Assembly (NCBI RefSeq): GCF_014646655.1
Contig: NZ_BMNR01000001.1
Span: forward strand, 252,077-316,076
Reading direction: 5' to 3'
Origin: Yeosuana aromativorans
Lineage (GTDB): Bacteria; Bacteroidota; Bacteroidia; Flavobacteriales; Flavobacteriaceae
Length of the DNA stretch: 64,000 nt
Positions 43,745-52,857 of this stretch are shown here, one piece after another. The translations under genes and the position numbers were made by a program. Positions within the stretch are counted from its first letter, which is position 1. The number at the start of each line of letters is the position of its first letter. Below the pieces are notes generated by a model that saw nothing but the letters and a program-made list of their open reading frames with translations, had not been told where the DNA came from and did not search any database.

Positions 43745-46700
43745 TTAATTTATATGTTTTGACAATCTTAGAATATCTCCAAAAACACCTCTAGCCGTTA
43801 CTTCGGCGCCGGCGCCGGCACCTTGAATAACAATGGGCTGCTCCCCGTAAGATTCTGTAAATATTTCAAAAATAGCATCAGATCCTTTTATTTGACCCAA
43901 GGTACTATCTCCCGGAATGGATACTAACTTGACTTCAAGATTTCCTTTATCCTGTGACAAATCGCCTGACAAGTCGCCTACATACCGCAACACATACCCA
44001 GGTTTTTGATTGTCTTTTATATTTTGGAATTCTGCATCCAAAACATTTAATTGTTTTAAAAATTCAGTCACGGCAATATTCTGATACTGTTTTGGAATTA
44101 AATTTTGAATAGATACATCTTCAAATTCATTTTGTAAATCCAATTCCCTAGCCAAAATTAATAATTTTCTGGCCACATCATTACCTGAAAAATCTTCTCT
44201 TGGATCTGGCTCAGTAAAGCCTTTATCAATGGTTTCCTGCACAATGGCACTAAACGGTTTATTCTGTACCGAAAAATTATTGAACAAATAACTTAAAGTG
44301 CCAGAGAACACCCCTCTAATTCTTGTGATATTCTCACCAGACTCATGTAACAATTTAATGGTGTCTATTAACGGCAATCCTGCTCCAACAGTGGTTTCGT
44401 ATAAATATTGTTTTTTGTGTTCCTGTAAATGGATTCGTAAATCCTTGTAAAAAGTATGCGAAATGGTGTTCGCTATTTTGTTAGATGATACCAAATCAAA
44501 ACCAGCCTCTACCAAAGGTTTGTAATTTTTGTAAAACGTTGAACTGGCGGTATTATCCACAGCTATTAAATTTTCCAAATGATTGGATTTGGCAAAATCA
44601 ATAATGGCTTCAATGTCACTTTCTTGATTGGTAGATTGTATGGCTTGTTTCCAGTTAGCATCAACCCCTTTTTTATTTAATAATAGTTTTTTGGAATTGG
44701 CAATAGCAAACACGTTTAGATTGATGCCCTTGCGTTTTTCAATATCATCTTTAGATTTTAATATCTGATTGATTAAAGCGCCTCCAACACCTCCGTGTCC
44801 AAAAATAGCAATATTGATTTTTTTGGAAATTCCGAAAATCTCACCGTGAATGACGTTTAAGGCTTTGTGCAATTGATTTTTCTTTAAAACCAAACTCACA
44901 TTTCTGCCCGTAACCGTATTGTTGAACAACAACGGCGTAATCTGGTTTTTAATTAGGGCGTTGAACGGTTTGTGGAAAGAACTGAGTTCTATCCCAATAA
45001 TGGAAATAACAGATACATCATCAACCACACTGATCTTATTGACGTCTTGCGAATAAAAATCATTTTCAAACTCACGCTCTAAAGCAATCACCGCTTGGGT
45101 AGCATGTTTAGCATCGATAACCAACCCGATACCACGTTCTGATGACCCTTGGGAAATGATGCTCACACTAATGCCGTGATTACCCAAAGCCCTGAATATT
45201 CTGGCATCAACACCCACTTTACCCAAAAGTCCGCGCCCTTCTAAATTCAATAAAGCCACGTTATCCAAAGTCGATAAAGAGGTAACCTCTTTTGAACTTG
45301 GCTTGGAGGTGATTAATGTACCTTCATCATCCGCATTAAACGTGTTTAAAATACGAAGGTTGATGTTTTTTTCAACCAATGGAATAATGGTCTTGGCATG
45401 CAACACCGTGGTGCCAAAATTGGCCAACTCATTGGCTTCACTAAAGGATAGTTCCCTTATTTTTTGGGCATCCTCAACCAAATCGGGGTTAGCGGTGTAA
45501 ATACCATTGACGTGCGTATAATTTTGTAATTCTTCGGCATCCAAAAAGTTTGCCAATAACGCCGCTGTGTAATTACTGCCATTTCTGCCTAGCGTGGTGG
45601 TTTCATTTTTTAAATTGGAGGCAATAAATCCGGTTACAATATGAACTGCATCAGCCTTTTGATTTTTGTAATAATTAATCACATTGTCTTTTGAGACTTG
45701 TGCAATAGGTTGTGCGTTACCAAACACATCATCTGTTTTTAATAATAGTCTGGAATCGGTGGCAAGCGCGTTCACACCTCGTTTTTTCAATAAGCTGGCT
45801 AACAACTTTACCGATAACAACTCCCCTTGCGCTAAAATCTCGTCCTTGGTTTTCTGGCTGTAATCCCGTAACAAGCTAACGCCTTCAAATAGTTTGTCCA
45901 AAACCGAAAATTCCTCTGAGAAATCTATGGATGGTAATGGTTCTTTTTGATAGGCTTTAAAAGCTTCTAGATCCTCTTTATAAGACAATCCTTTTGAAGC
46001 TTTTACAAGAATGTTCTCCAACTCATCTGTGGCGGAATTTCTTGCAGAAGCAACGACTGTCATTTTTTCTCCGTTTTTAACTTTTGTTTCAATGATATTT
46101 AAAACGGTATTAAGTCCCACACCATTTGCCAACGATTTGCCACCAAACTTTAATACTTTCATTCTTTTCTTTTTTGAATCTGGCACAAAAATGCCTTCTA
46201 TAATTTTTTCCAATTGTTCATATTCCATTAAAAAGGCATCATGCCCATGTACTGAATGTATCTCATTATATGTTACATTAGGATTGCTTACCGCTAATTG
46301 TTTATGGGTTTGCCTGTTTTCCTCAGCCGTGAAAAACAAATCAGAATCTACCCCAACAATATGGATATTGGCATGAATGTTTTCCAGTACATTAAAATCG
46401 GTTGGCCTGTTCTTGGTTACATCAATCGTTTTTAACAGTTGATTCATTAATTTATAAGCTGACAACTGAAAGCGCTCCTGCAACTTTTTGCCATGATGCA
46501 TTAACCAGCTCTCCACATTGAAAATCTCCAATTCTTCATTTTTTGATCGCTGAAACCGTTCTTTAAAAGATTCTGGTGTGCGGTAACACAACATAGCATG
46601 CATTCTGGCATCATGCACCGGATTTTTGGAATTGGTCAAAAAGGCTTCCTGAATTTGACAATTAGCTATGAGCCAGTCCGTCGATTTCCAATCGGTGGCC

Positions 46701-47146
46701 ACCGGTATCAAGTGCTCGGTAATATCCGGACTCAAAACGGCCATTTCCCAAGCAATGCCTCCGCCTAAAGACCCCCCAATAATCGCAAAGACCTTATCTA
46801 TATTCAATTCTTTTAGACCAATCAAAAACAACTTAGCTATATCTCTGGCCACAAAATCTTTGTAGTTATCTATAACAAAACCATCAAATCCATTCCCAGG
46901 GATATTAAAGGCCAAAACGGTATATAACTTGGTGTCTATAACTTTATCATCACCAACCAAATCTTTCCACCAACCATCTTTGCCAGCCACATTGCTGTTG
47001 CCTGTTAAAGCATGGTTAACCAAAACCACAGGAGCCGTGCCTAAAGGCTTACCAAATACTTGATAGCTGAGTTTTATTTCAGGATTGTTAACGTTACTTT
47101 CCGTAAGAAAATCACTGATGATAATATGTTGTAATGGCTCTTTCAA
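43745..47146 (-). CDS. thrA: Homoserine O-acetyltransferase / aspartokinase / homoserine dehydrogenase fusion
   Basis: 1133 residues in one open frame. Residues 1-320 are a MetX alpha/beta hydrolase: nucleophile Ser126 in GGSLGGGIAWEM, acidic residue in GVDSDLFF (Asp267 or Asp269), His302 in HGHDAFL. A short linker leads to aspartokinase at about 329-620 (MKVLKFGGKSLAN, GRNGSNYTAAL), ACT repeats about 625-770, and homoserine dehydrogenase about 777-1133 (NIAIFGHGGVGGALI, TVGAGLPLIDTI). It phosphorylates aspartate, makes homoserine and then acetylates it, so one chain carries the committed step, the branch intermediate and the methionine-branch step. It follows the sulfhydrylase gene by 16 nt behind a SAM-I riboswitch. 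Confidence 0.95.
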   Translation of the reverse strand: MKEPLQHIIISDFLTESNVNNPEIKLSYQVFGKPLGTAPVVLVNHALTGNSNVAGKDGWWKDLVGDDKVIDTKLYTVLAFNIPGNGFDGFVIDNYKDFVARDIAKLFLIGLKELNIDKVFAIIGGSLGGGIAWEMAVLSPDITEHLIPVATDWKSTDWLIANCQIQEAFLTNSKNPVHDARMHAMLCYRTPESFKERFQRSKNEELEIFNVESWLMHHGKKLQERFQLSAYKLMNQLLKTIDVTKNRPTDFNVLENIHANIHIVGVDSDLFFTAEENRQTHKQLAVSNPNVTYNEIHSVHGHDAFLMEYEQLEKIIEGIFVPDSKKKRMKVLKFGGKSLANGVGLNTVLNIIETKVKNGEKMTVVASARNSATDELENILVKASKGLSYKEDLEAFKAYQKEPLPSIDFSEEFSVLDKLFEGVSLLRDYSQKTKDEILAQGELLSVKLLASLLKKRGVNALATDSRLLLKTDDVFGNAQPIAQVSKDNVINYYKNQKADAVHIVTGFIASNLKNETTTLGRNGSNYTAALLANFLDAEELQNYTHVNGIYTANPDLVEDAQKIRELSFSEANELANFGTTVLHAKTIIPLVEKNINLRILNTFNADDEGTLITSKPSSKEVTSLSTLDNVALLNLEGRGLLGKVGVDARIFRALGNHGISVSIISQGSSERGIGLVIDAKHATQAVIALEREFENDFYSQDVNKISVVDDVSVISIIGIELSSFHKPFNALIKNQITPLLFNNTVTGRNVSLVLKKNQLHKALNVIHGEIFGISKKINIAIFGHGGVGGALINQILKSKDDIEKRKGINLNVFAIANSKKLLLNKKGVDANWKQAIQSTNQESDIEAIIDFAKSNHLENLIAVDNTASSTFYKNYKPLVEAGFDLVSSNKIANTISHTFYKDLRIHLQEHKKQYLYETTVGAGLPLIDTIKLLHESGENITRIRGVFSGTLSYLFNNFSVQNKPFSAIVQETIDKGFTEPDPREDFSGNDVARKLLILARELDLQNEFEDVSIQNLIPKQYQNIAVTEFLKQLNVLDAEFQNIKDNQKPGYVLRYVGDLSGDLSQDKGNLEVKLVSIPGDSTLGQIKGSDAIFEIFTESYGEQPIVIQGAGAGAEVTARGVFGDILRLSKHIN

Positions 47147-47162
47147 GGTTAAATTATTATTT

Positions 47163-48437
47163 TTAAATTTTACTGAATGCCTCTTTTAAATCGGCCTTCA
47201 AATCGTCAATATCTTCAATTCCTACAGACAAACGTATCAAATCTTTCGGAACACCTGCCGATTCTTGTTCGTCGTCGGTTAATTGTTGATGTGTTGTACT
47301 TGCTGGATGAATAATAAGTGATTTTGTATCACCTATATTTGCCAACAATGAAAATAGCTTGGAATTATCTGCAATTGCCTTAGCTGCATCAAAACCTCCT
47401 TTCGCCCCAAAGGTAACAATTCCACTTTGACCTTTAGGTAAATACGTATCAGCCAAAGAATTATATTTACTGGATTCCAGTCCTGGATAATTTACCCAAG
47501 CAACCTCATCTTGCTTTTCAAGCCATTTGGCCAACTCCAACGCATTTTGGCTATGCTGTTTTATTCTAACTGGCAATGTTTCTAAACCTTGAATAATATT
47601 GAAAGCGTTGGTCGGGCTCAACGCACCACCAAAATCCCTTAAACCTTCTAAAATTAATTTGAAGGTGTAAGCCGCTGCACCAAGAGCCTCATGATATACC
47701 AAACCATGGTACCCATCTGAAGGTTCTGTAAATTCAGGGAATTTCCCATTGGCCCAATCAAAGGTACCAGCATCAATAATGGCGCCTCCTAACGATGTTC
47801 CTTGTCCGCCAATATACTTGGTTAATGAGTGTATGACAATGTTGGCTCCGTGTTCAATAGGATTCAACAAAAATGGTGTTGCCACGGTATTATCTACAAT
47901 AAAAGGGACACCGGCTGCTTTAGCATGCACCGAAATAGACTTTAAATCCAACACATCTAATTTTGGATTTCCTAAAGACTCCACAAAAAATGCTCTGGTA
48001 TTATCTTGAACAGCCGCTGCAAAATTGTCTGGATTATCAGCATCTACAAACGTGGTTGTAATCCCTAATCTAGGCAAGGTGACTTTTAGCAAGTTATAGG
48101 TTCCGCCGTATAAACTACTGGATGCCACAATATGGTCACCTGCTTTTAATAAGGTTAACAACCCTGTTGAAATAGCTGCTGTTCCTGAAGCAAAAACAAC
48201 CGCTCCAATACCACCTTCAACAGCTGCCAAACGATCCTGTAAAATTTGGTTTGTTGGATTGTTTAACCGCGTATAAATAAAGCCAAGCTCCTTTAATGAA
48301 AATAGGTTTGCCGCATGATCTGAATCATTAAAAACATAAGATGTTGTTTGGTAAATTGGAACGGCTCTGGTTCCTCCATTAGCAGCAACATTATGTCCTG
48401 CGTGTAATGCTTGTGTTGCAATTTTTTGTGTGCTCAT
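47163..48437 (-). CDS. metY: O-acetylhomoserine aminocarboxypropyltransferase (sulfhydrylase)
   Basis: 424 residues. QKIATQALHAGHNVAANGGT at the N-terminus, YTRLNNPTNQILQDRLAA, PLP lysine in HSLTKYIGGQGTSLGG, and IHPASTTHQQLTDDEQ. It converts O-acetylhomoserine and sulfide to homocysteine. The gene begins about 120 nt after a SAM-I aptamer and is followed by the MetX fusion that makes its substrate, so pathway and regulation agree. Confidence 0.95.
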   Translation of the reverse strand: MSTQKIATQALHAGHNVAANGGTRAVPIYQTTSYVFNDSDHAANLFSLKELGFIYTRLNNPTNQILQDRLAAVEGGIGAVVFASGTAAISTGLLTLLKAGDHIVASSSLYGGTYNLLKVTLPRLGITTTFVDADNPDNFAAAVQDNTRAFFVESLGNPKLDVLDLKSISVHAKAAGVPFIVDNTVATPFLLNPIEHGANIVIHSLTKYIGGQGTSLGGAIIDAGTFDWANGKFPEFTEPSDGYHGLVYHEALGAAAYTFKLILEGLRDFGGALSPTNAFNIIQGLETLPVRIKQHSQNALELAKWLEKQDEVAWVNYPGLESSKYNSLADTYLPKGQSGIVTFGAKGGFDAAKAIADNSKLFSLLANIGDTKSLIIHPASTTHQQLTDDEQESAGVPKDLIRLSVGIEDIDDLKADLKEAFSKI

Positions 48438-48557
48438 TTTTCTAATTTTTTGAATTAATACATAATTAAACCAAAAGCCAAATGCATCAAAATTTGATGT
48501 ACTTAATAGAAAAATGTTAAAAAGAATTTTTAAAACTACAGAAAGTAATTTCGTTTG
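48438..48557 (-). promoter_or_regulatory. Expression platform region of the metY riboswitch
   Basis: It contains an anti-P1 segment (48526 to 48515) complementary to the aptamer 5' end in two blocks of 5 bp, an AT-only hairpin TTAAAAA-TTC-TTTTTAA followed by CATTTTT, and a palindrome CATCAAAATTTGATG at 48484-48498. None is a convincing GC-rich terminator. No ORF is seen. Confidence 0.4.
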
Positions 48558-48668
48558 GTTATCTATCTAAAACCAATAAATTGATTTAAGTAGAATTTAG
48601 CACCTTCTCTACGAATAAAGGGTTGCTAAGGCTTCATTGGGTCTAATCCCTCCGCCTTTCTTGATAAC
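48558..48668 (-). promoter_or_regulatory. SAM-I (S-box) riboswitch upstream of the metY operon
   Basis: P1 strands GUUAUC (48668 to 48663) and GAUAAC (48563 to 48558); core AAGAAAGGCGGAGGGAUUAG, UGAAGCCUUAGCAACCC, and AGAAGGUGCUAAAUUCUAC. The conserved blocks match the metH copy at 31406-31515 closely. It would lower expression of metY, the MetX-ThrA fusion and probably the following genes when SAM is high. Confidence 0.93.
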
Positions 48669-48749
48669 ATTTCAATAAGTTTTTGAACTTTGTGAGTGCA
48701 AATATTCAGTTAGAAAAATTTAAAAACCTAATTTTTTTAGCAAAAATTT

Positions 48750-50300
48750 TTATTTCCTCACTAAATTATCATGAAACTTGTTTTTAATTACCAAGTCTAT
48801 CGGTCTATTTTGAATTTTAGATTCCAACCATGAAATGATATCTAAATACAAAAAGGCCCTGCTTTGATAAGGATCATTTTCATACTGTTTTAGTTTTTCA
48901 TGAAGTTTTATAAACTCCCCTTTTACTTCATGTGGATAAATATCTCCCAGCCCTCTTAAAAACTTGATCATTTCTTTTTGTACCTCATATAAATCTTCCA
49001 TTTTTATTAAAAACTTATAGGTACTCTTAATAAGTGCTTCCAAATTATAATCCAAACCAGCCTCATAATGTGCAACCAAATTTAAAACCCTGGCAAAACA
49101 CAATAAATCCTCTCGCATTTCCAGAGATTTATTATCAATAATTTTTTCTAAAAAGAAAATACATTTTTTGTTTTCACCGGCACCAAAATACAAACTGGCT
49201 ATTTTGTAGTAAAACACCATAATGTGGTGCTCATCAATCCTGTCTTGGTATTTTTTAAGTTTATTCAAAACCTGTTCTACCATTGGCAAGCCTTCATGAA
49301 AACTGCCTTCAATAAAATGAAGGTTGAATTTATTGTTATAGACATACAAAAAAGTCAAGCCTTCAACATTGTCATCTATAGGAAACCAATCTTCTTGGGT
49401 GATGGTTTCCAATTCTTTTAACGTTGATTTGAATTTCTGATAGTGTCTTAAATAAAACAAAGATTCCAACAAATAATGGTTTCCTTTCAAGAAAAACACC
49501 GGATTTAAAACAATTTGGTCTCTGTTATCATAAAACAGGGTGACCCATTTTGATGAATATTTATAGCATGCCAAAAAATCCTGAGTCAAAAAACTATACC
49601 ACAAATGCGCTTTATACAACCACAATTTTTCTCTAAAGCCTAAAGTACTGATATCGTACTTAGGCAATCTATCATTGAAGTATTTGGTAATTCTTTTATT
49701 TTCTTTATCGTTTTTTACATAGCCTGTTTTTAAAAACAAGCCATACAATTGCAGTGACAAATTTGACAGTTTGCTAGCCAATACATTTTGTTGGCTCAAT
49801 TCTTTGGCTTGTATGGTTAACTCGTCGGCTCTATTACTGATACTTCTGGTGATGTATTGCGATTCTATTACTTTTTCAAGCTCTACAATCTCATAGGCAA
49901 TGTTTTTTTCTTCATGTGAAATGGCCAAACTTTTGGCTTTATCCAATATTTTAAGACTCTGCCTGTAGAGACCCTTGTGGTATAAAATGGTAGCAAAATC
50001 CAATTGCTCCCGTATTTGGATCCGTATGTTTTGATGGGATGGGTTTAATCTTAAACTGATAAGAATTTGCTTGTACAAATGTGCTTTAAGGTTTGAAAGT
50101 TGCTGCTTTTTAACAATGCCCTTTTTTAAAATAGCAGCTTCATCATAACTAGGAAGTTTATCAAGAATATTGAAGAGCAACAAAAACTTGGAGTCTTCAT
50201 TAACACCCAAACGACCCACATAAAGCTTAAATTGTCTCTTTTCAGATTTTGATAATGATTTTACCAAGACAAACAAGTTATCTTTTTGTTCTTTTGTCAT
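48750..50300 (-). CDS. Hypothetical helical-repeat protein (516 aa)
   Basis: 516 residues with no signal peptide or membrane helix. It begins MTKEQKDNLFVLVKSLSKSEKRQF and is almost entirely helical, with regularly spaced Leu, Tyr and Lys pairs as in TPR-like repeats (for example YHKGLYRQSLKILDKAKSLA at about 113-132). Orthologues of this kind are conserved hypothetical proteins in Flavobacteriaceae as far as I recall. It is transcribed divergently from leuA and ends just before the metY riboswitch. Function unknown; a scaffold role is only a guess. Confidence 0.75.
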   Translation of the reverse strand: MTKEQKDNLFVLVKSLSKSEKRQFKLYVGRLGVNEDSKFLLLFNILDKLPSYDEAAILKKGIVKKQQLSNLKAHLYKQILISLRLNPSHQNIRIQIREQLDFATILYHKGLYRQSLKILDKAKSLAISHEEKNIAYEIVELEKVIESQYITRSISNRADELTIQAKELSQQNVLASKLSNLSLQLYGLFLKTGYVKNDKENKRITKYFNDRLPKYDISTLGFREKLWLYKAHLWYSFLTQDFLACYKYSSKWVTLFYDNRDQIVLNPVFFLKGNHYLLESLFYLRHYQKFKSTLKELETITQEDWFPIDDNVEGLTFLYVYNNKFNLHFIEGSFHEGLPMVEQVLNKLKKYQDRIDEHHIMVFYYKIASLYFGAGENKKCIFFLEKIIDNKSLEMREDLLCFARVLNLVAHYEAGLDYNLEALIKSTYKFLIKMEDLYEVQKEMIKFLRGLGDIYPHEVKGEFIKLHEKLKQYENDPYQSRAFLYLDIISWLESKIQNRPIDLVIKNKFHDNLVRK

Positions 50301-50379
50301 AGTTTCAAAAATAGCATTAAGTAATTGAAAAACAAATGTTTAATACTATGTTGATTAGGTTAAACATCGTAAAATAAAC

Positions 50380-50448
50380 ATGATGAATTCTCCATTTTGG
50401 AAACCAAAATATACATTCGTACTACAATACAAAAATTTATTTGAATAA
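50380..50448 (+). CDS. Possible upstream short ORF of leuA (22 aa)
   Basis: ATG ATG start, 22 codons, TAA stop directly abutting the leuA ATG (TAAATG), in the same frame. It contains NSPFWKPKYTFVLQYKNLF. It is not rich in Leu, Ile or Val and no terminator follows, so it is not an ordinary leucine leader; its contact with leuA would allow translational coupling. It may be chance. Confidence 0.3.
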   Translation: MMNSPFWKPKYTFVLQYKNLFE

Positions 50449-51624
50449 ATGTTAGATAAGAACGTACAAATTTTTGACACAACGCTTAGAGATGGAGAAC
50501 AAGTTCCTGGATGTAAATTAAATACAGACCAGAAATTAGTCATTGCAGAACAGCTTGATTTGTTGGGTGTGGATATTATTGAAGCCGGGTTTCCGGTATC
50601 CAGCCCTGGTGATTTCAAGTCGGTTGAAGCCATATCAAAATTGGTTAAGCATGCAACGGTTTGTGGTCTTACAAGATCGGTTGAAAATGACATAAAAGTT
50701 GCCGCAGAAGCTTTGAAATATGCTAAAAAACCCAGAATACATACCGGTATTGGAACATCTGACTCCCACATCAAATTTAAATTCAAATCCAACCAAGAAG
50801 ATATTTTAAAACGGGCTCATGCTGCCGTTGCTTATGCAAAATCTTTTGTTGAAGATGTTGAATTTTATGCCGAAGATGCCGGAAGAACCGATAATGAATT
50901 TTTAGCCAAAGTTTGTGAGGCTGCTATTAAGGCTGGCGCAACGGTTTTAAACATCCCGGACACTACTGGGTATTGTTTGCCACATGAATACGGTGCAAAA
51001 ATCAAATATTTAAGAGAGAACGTAAAAGACATTGATAAAGCTGTTTTATCTTGTCATTGCCATAATGATTTGGGATTGGCCACGGCCAACTCCATTGAAG
51101 GTGTTATCAATGGTGCCAGACAAATTGAGTGTACCATTAACGGTATTGGTGAGCGGGCAGGAAACACGGCACTTGAGGAGGTTGTAATGATCTTAAAACA
51201 ACATCCATACTTAAATTTAGATACCAACATTAACACGTCTATGCTATATGGAATCAGTCAATTGGTATCAGAAAGCATGGGTATTTATACGCAACCTAAC
51301 AAAGCCATTGTGGGCGCTAATGCATTTGCGCATAGCTCTGGAATCCATCAAGATGGTGTGATTAAAAACAGAGAGACCTATGAGATCATTGATCCAAAAG
51401 ATGTTGGCGTTACAGAATCATCCATCGTGCTAACAGCACGCAGCGGACGGGCAGCTTTAGCTTATAGAGCTAAAAATATAGGGTATGAATTAACAAAATT
51501 GCAATTGGATGAAATTTATGCTAACTTCTTGGATTTTGCAGATAAAAAGAAAGAAGTTGACGATTCAGATATTCATCAAATTATAGAAACCAGTAAAGTT
51601 TATAGAGATATAATTTCTGCTTAA
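50449..51624 (+). CDS. leuA: 2-isopropylmalate synthase, short form without the regulatory domain
   Basis: 391 residues. [15 protein letters not shown] (metal-binding Asp), [15 protein letters not shown] with the metal His residues, [19 protein letters not shown] and [14 protein letters not shown] are typical. It condenses acetyl-CoA with 2-oxoisovalerate. The frame stops after the subdomain region, so the C-terminal LeuA allosteric domain (about 120 residues in 510-residue enzymes) is absent and leucine inhibition through that domain is not expected. A homocitrate-synthase-like activity is less likely given leuB 13 nt downstream. Confidence 0.93.
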   Translation: MLDKNVQIFDTTLRDGEQVPGCKLNTDQKLVIAEQLDLLGVDIIEAGFPVSSPGDFKSVEAISKLVKHATVCGLTRSVENDIKVAAEALKYAKKPRIHTGIGTSDSHIKFKFKSNQEDILKRAHAAVAYAKSFVEDVEFYAEDAGRTDNEFLAKVCEAAIKAGATVLNIPDTTGYCLPHEYGAKIKYLRENVKDIDKAVLSCHCHNDLGLATANSIEGVINGARQIECTINGIGERAGNTALEEVVMILKQHPYLNLDTNINTSMLYGISQLVSESMGIYTQPNKAIVGANAFAHSSGIHQDGVIKNRETYEIIDPKDVGVTESSIVLTARSGRAALAYRAKNIGYELTKLQLDEIYANFLDFADKKKEVDDSDIHQIIETSKVYRDIISA

Positions 51625-51637
51625 TATTACATAGTAA

Positions 51638-52756
51638 ATGAAACTACATATTGCCGTTTTACCAGGTGATGGCATAGGGCCAGAAGTGATTGCCCAGGGC
51701 GTAAAAGCCTTGAAAGCCATTGCTATGGAATTTGGCCATGTATTTACTTTTGAATATGGCTTGGTTGGAGGAACCGCCATTGATGCTGTTGGCAATCCAT
51801 TGCCAGAAAGCACACTTGAACTGTGCAAAAAAGCTGACACAATTTTGTTTGGTGCCATTGGTGACCCTAAATACAATATGGATCCCGATTCAAAAATAAG
51901 ACCAGAGCAAGGCCTTTTAAATTTGCGCAAATCATTGGATTTATTTGCCAATATCAGACCGGTTATTGCCTATGAGGATCTCTTAAACAAATCATCCTTA
52001 AAAAAGAAATTTATCAAGGATGCCGATTTTGTCATTTATCGTGAACTTACGGGCGGTATTTATTTTGGAGATAAAATAATAAGTGAGGATGGCAATTATG
52101 CCTCTGATAGTTGCGGATACCATCGTTTTGAAATAGAACGGATTGCACATTTGGCCTTTAAAGCAGCTCAATCCAGAAAGCACAAATTAACCTTGGTTGA
52201 TAAAGCCAACGTATTGGAAAGTTCCAGACTTTGGCGCAAAGTGCTAATGGAACTAGCACCTCAATATCCGGATGTTAACTTAGACTTTTTATTTATTGAC
52301 AATGCGGCCAAGCAGCTCGTGATGAACCCAAAACAGTTTGATGTTATTTTAACAGAAAATATGTTTGGAGATATCCTCTCTGAAGAAGCTAGCGTTATTG
52401 TCGGTTCTGTAGGATTATTGGCCTCAGCATCCATAGGTCCTAAATACGCCATGTTTGAGCCTATTCACGGCGCCTATTCCAAAGCTACCGATAAAGGTAT
52501 TGCCAACCCAATTGCATCCATTTTATCAGCCGCTATGCTGTTGGATCATTTTGCTTTATTTGAAGAAGCTGCCTTAATACGAAAAGCCATTGATAAATCC
52601 ATAAAACTTCATATCACCACACCCGATTTAAACATGAAATACGATAATATTTCAACAAGTAAAGTGGGTGATTTTATTGAAGATTTTATAAACAATCCAG
52701 AAGAAACAAACTTAAACTTTACAAACATACATCTAGGACAGTCCACAATTATTTAA
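51638..52756 (+). CDS. leuB: 3-isopropylmalate dehydrogenase
   Basis: 372 residues. LHIAVLPGDGIGPEVIAQG, FANIRPV, VIYRELTGGIYFG, LTENMFGDILSEEASVIVG and EPIHGAYSKATDKGIANP are diagnostic. It oxidises and decarboxylates 3-isopropylmalate. It is in a two-gene operon with leuA; leuC and leuD are not in the window and must be elsewhere. It is followed by a clear terminator. Confidence 0.97.
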   Translation: MKLHIAVLPGDGIGPEVIAQGVKALKAIAMEFGHVFTFEYGLVGGTAIDAVGNPLPESTLELCKKADTILFGAIGDPKYNMDPDSKIRPEQGLLNLRKSLDLFANIRPVIAYEDLLNKSSLKKKFIKDADFVIYRELTGGIYFGDKIISEDGNYASDSCGYHRFEIERIAHLAFKAAQSRKHKLTLVDKANVLESSRLWRKVLMELAPQYPDVNLDFLFIDNAAKQLVMNPKQFDVILTENMFGDILSEEASVIVGSVGLLASASIGPKYAMFEPIHGAYSKATDKGIANPIASILSAAMLLDHFALFEEAALIRKAIDKSIKLHITTPDLNMKYDNISTSKVGDFIEDFINNPEETNLNFTNIHLGQSTII

Positions 52757-52796
52757 TTATTTTGAGTTAGTCACCAACAAATTAAACGTATTGGGA

Positions 52797-52828
52797 TTTA
52801 AAGAGCATCGTAACGGTGCTCTTTTTTA
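52797..52828 (+). terminator. Rho-independent terminator after leuB
   Basis: AAGAGCATCG (52801-52810), loop TAA, CGGTGCTCTT (52814-52823) with one G-T pair, followed by six T. It lies between convergent leuB and the acyltransferase gene. Confidence 0.88.
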
Positions 52829-52857
52829 TGGTTGAAAACTATGTAAGAAAAAAAACA

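Noticed and set aside
43800-43830. GC-rich GGCGCCGGC repeat at the end of the metX-thrA fusion
   Set aside because: It encodes the conserved Gly-Ala-rich segment GAGAGAEVTARGV of homoserine dehydrogenase, so it is explained by the protein.
50348-50377. Nine-codon ORF rich in Leu, Ile and Val upstream of leuA, looking like a branched-chain leader peptide
   Set aside because: Its ATG overlaps a better promoter-like TTG-N19-TATGTTGA (last element 50346-50353), and no terminator/antiterminator pair follows. The hairpin ATTTTGG-AAA-CCAAAAT at about 50393-50409 is not followed by a T-run.
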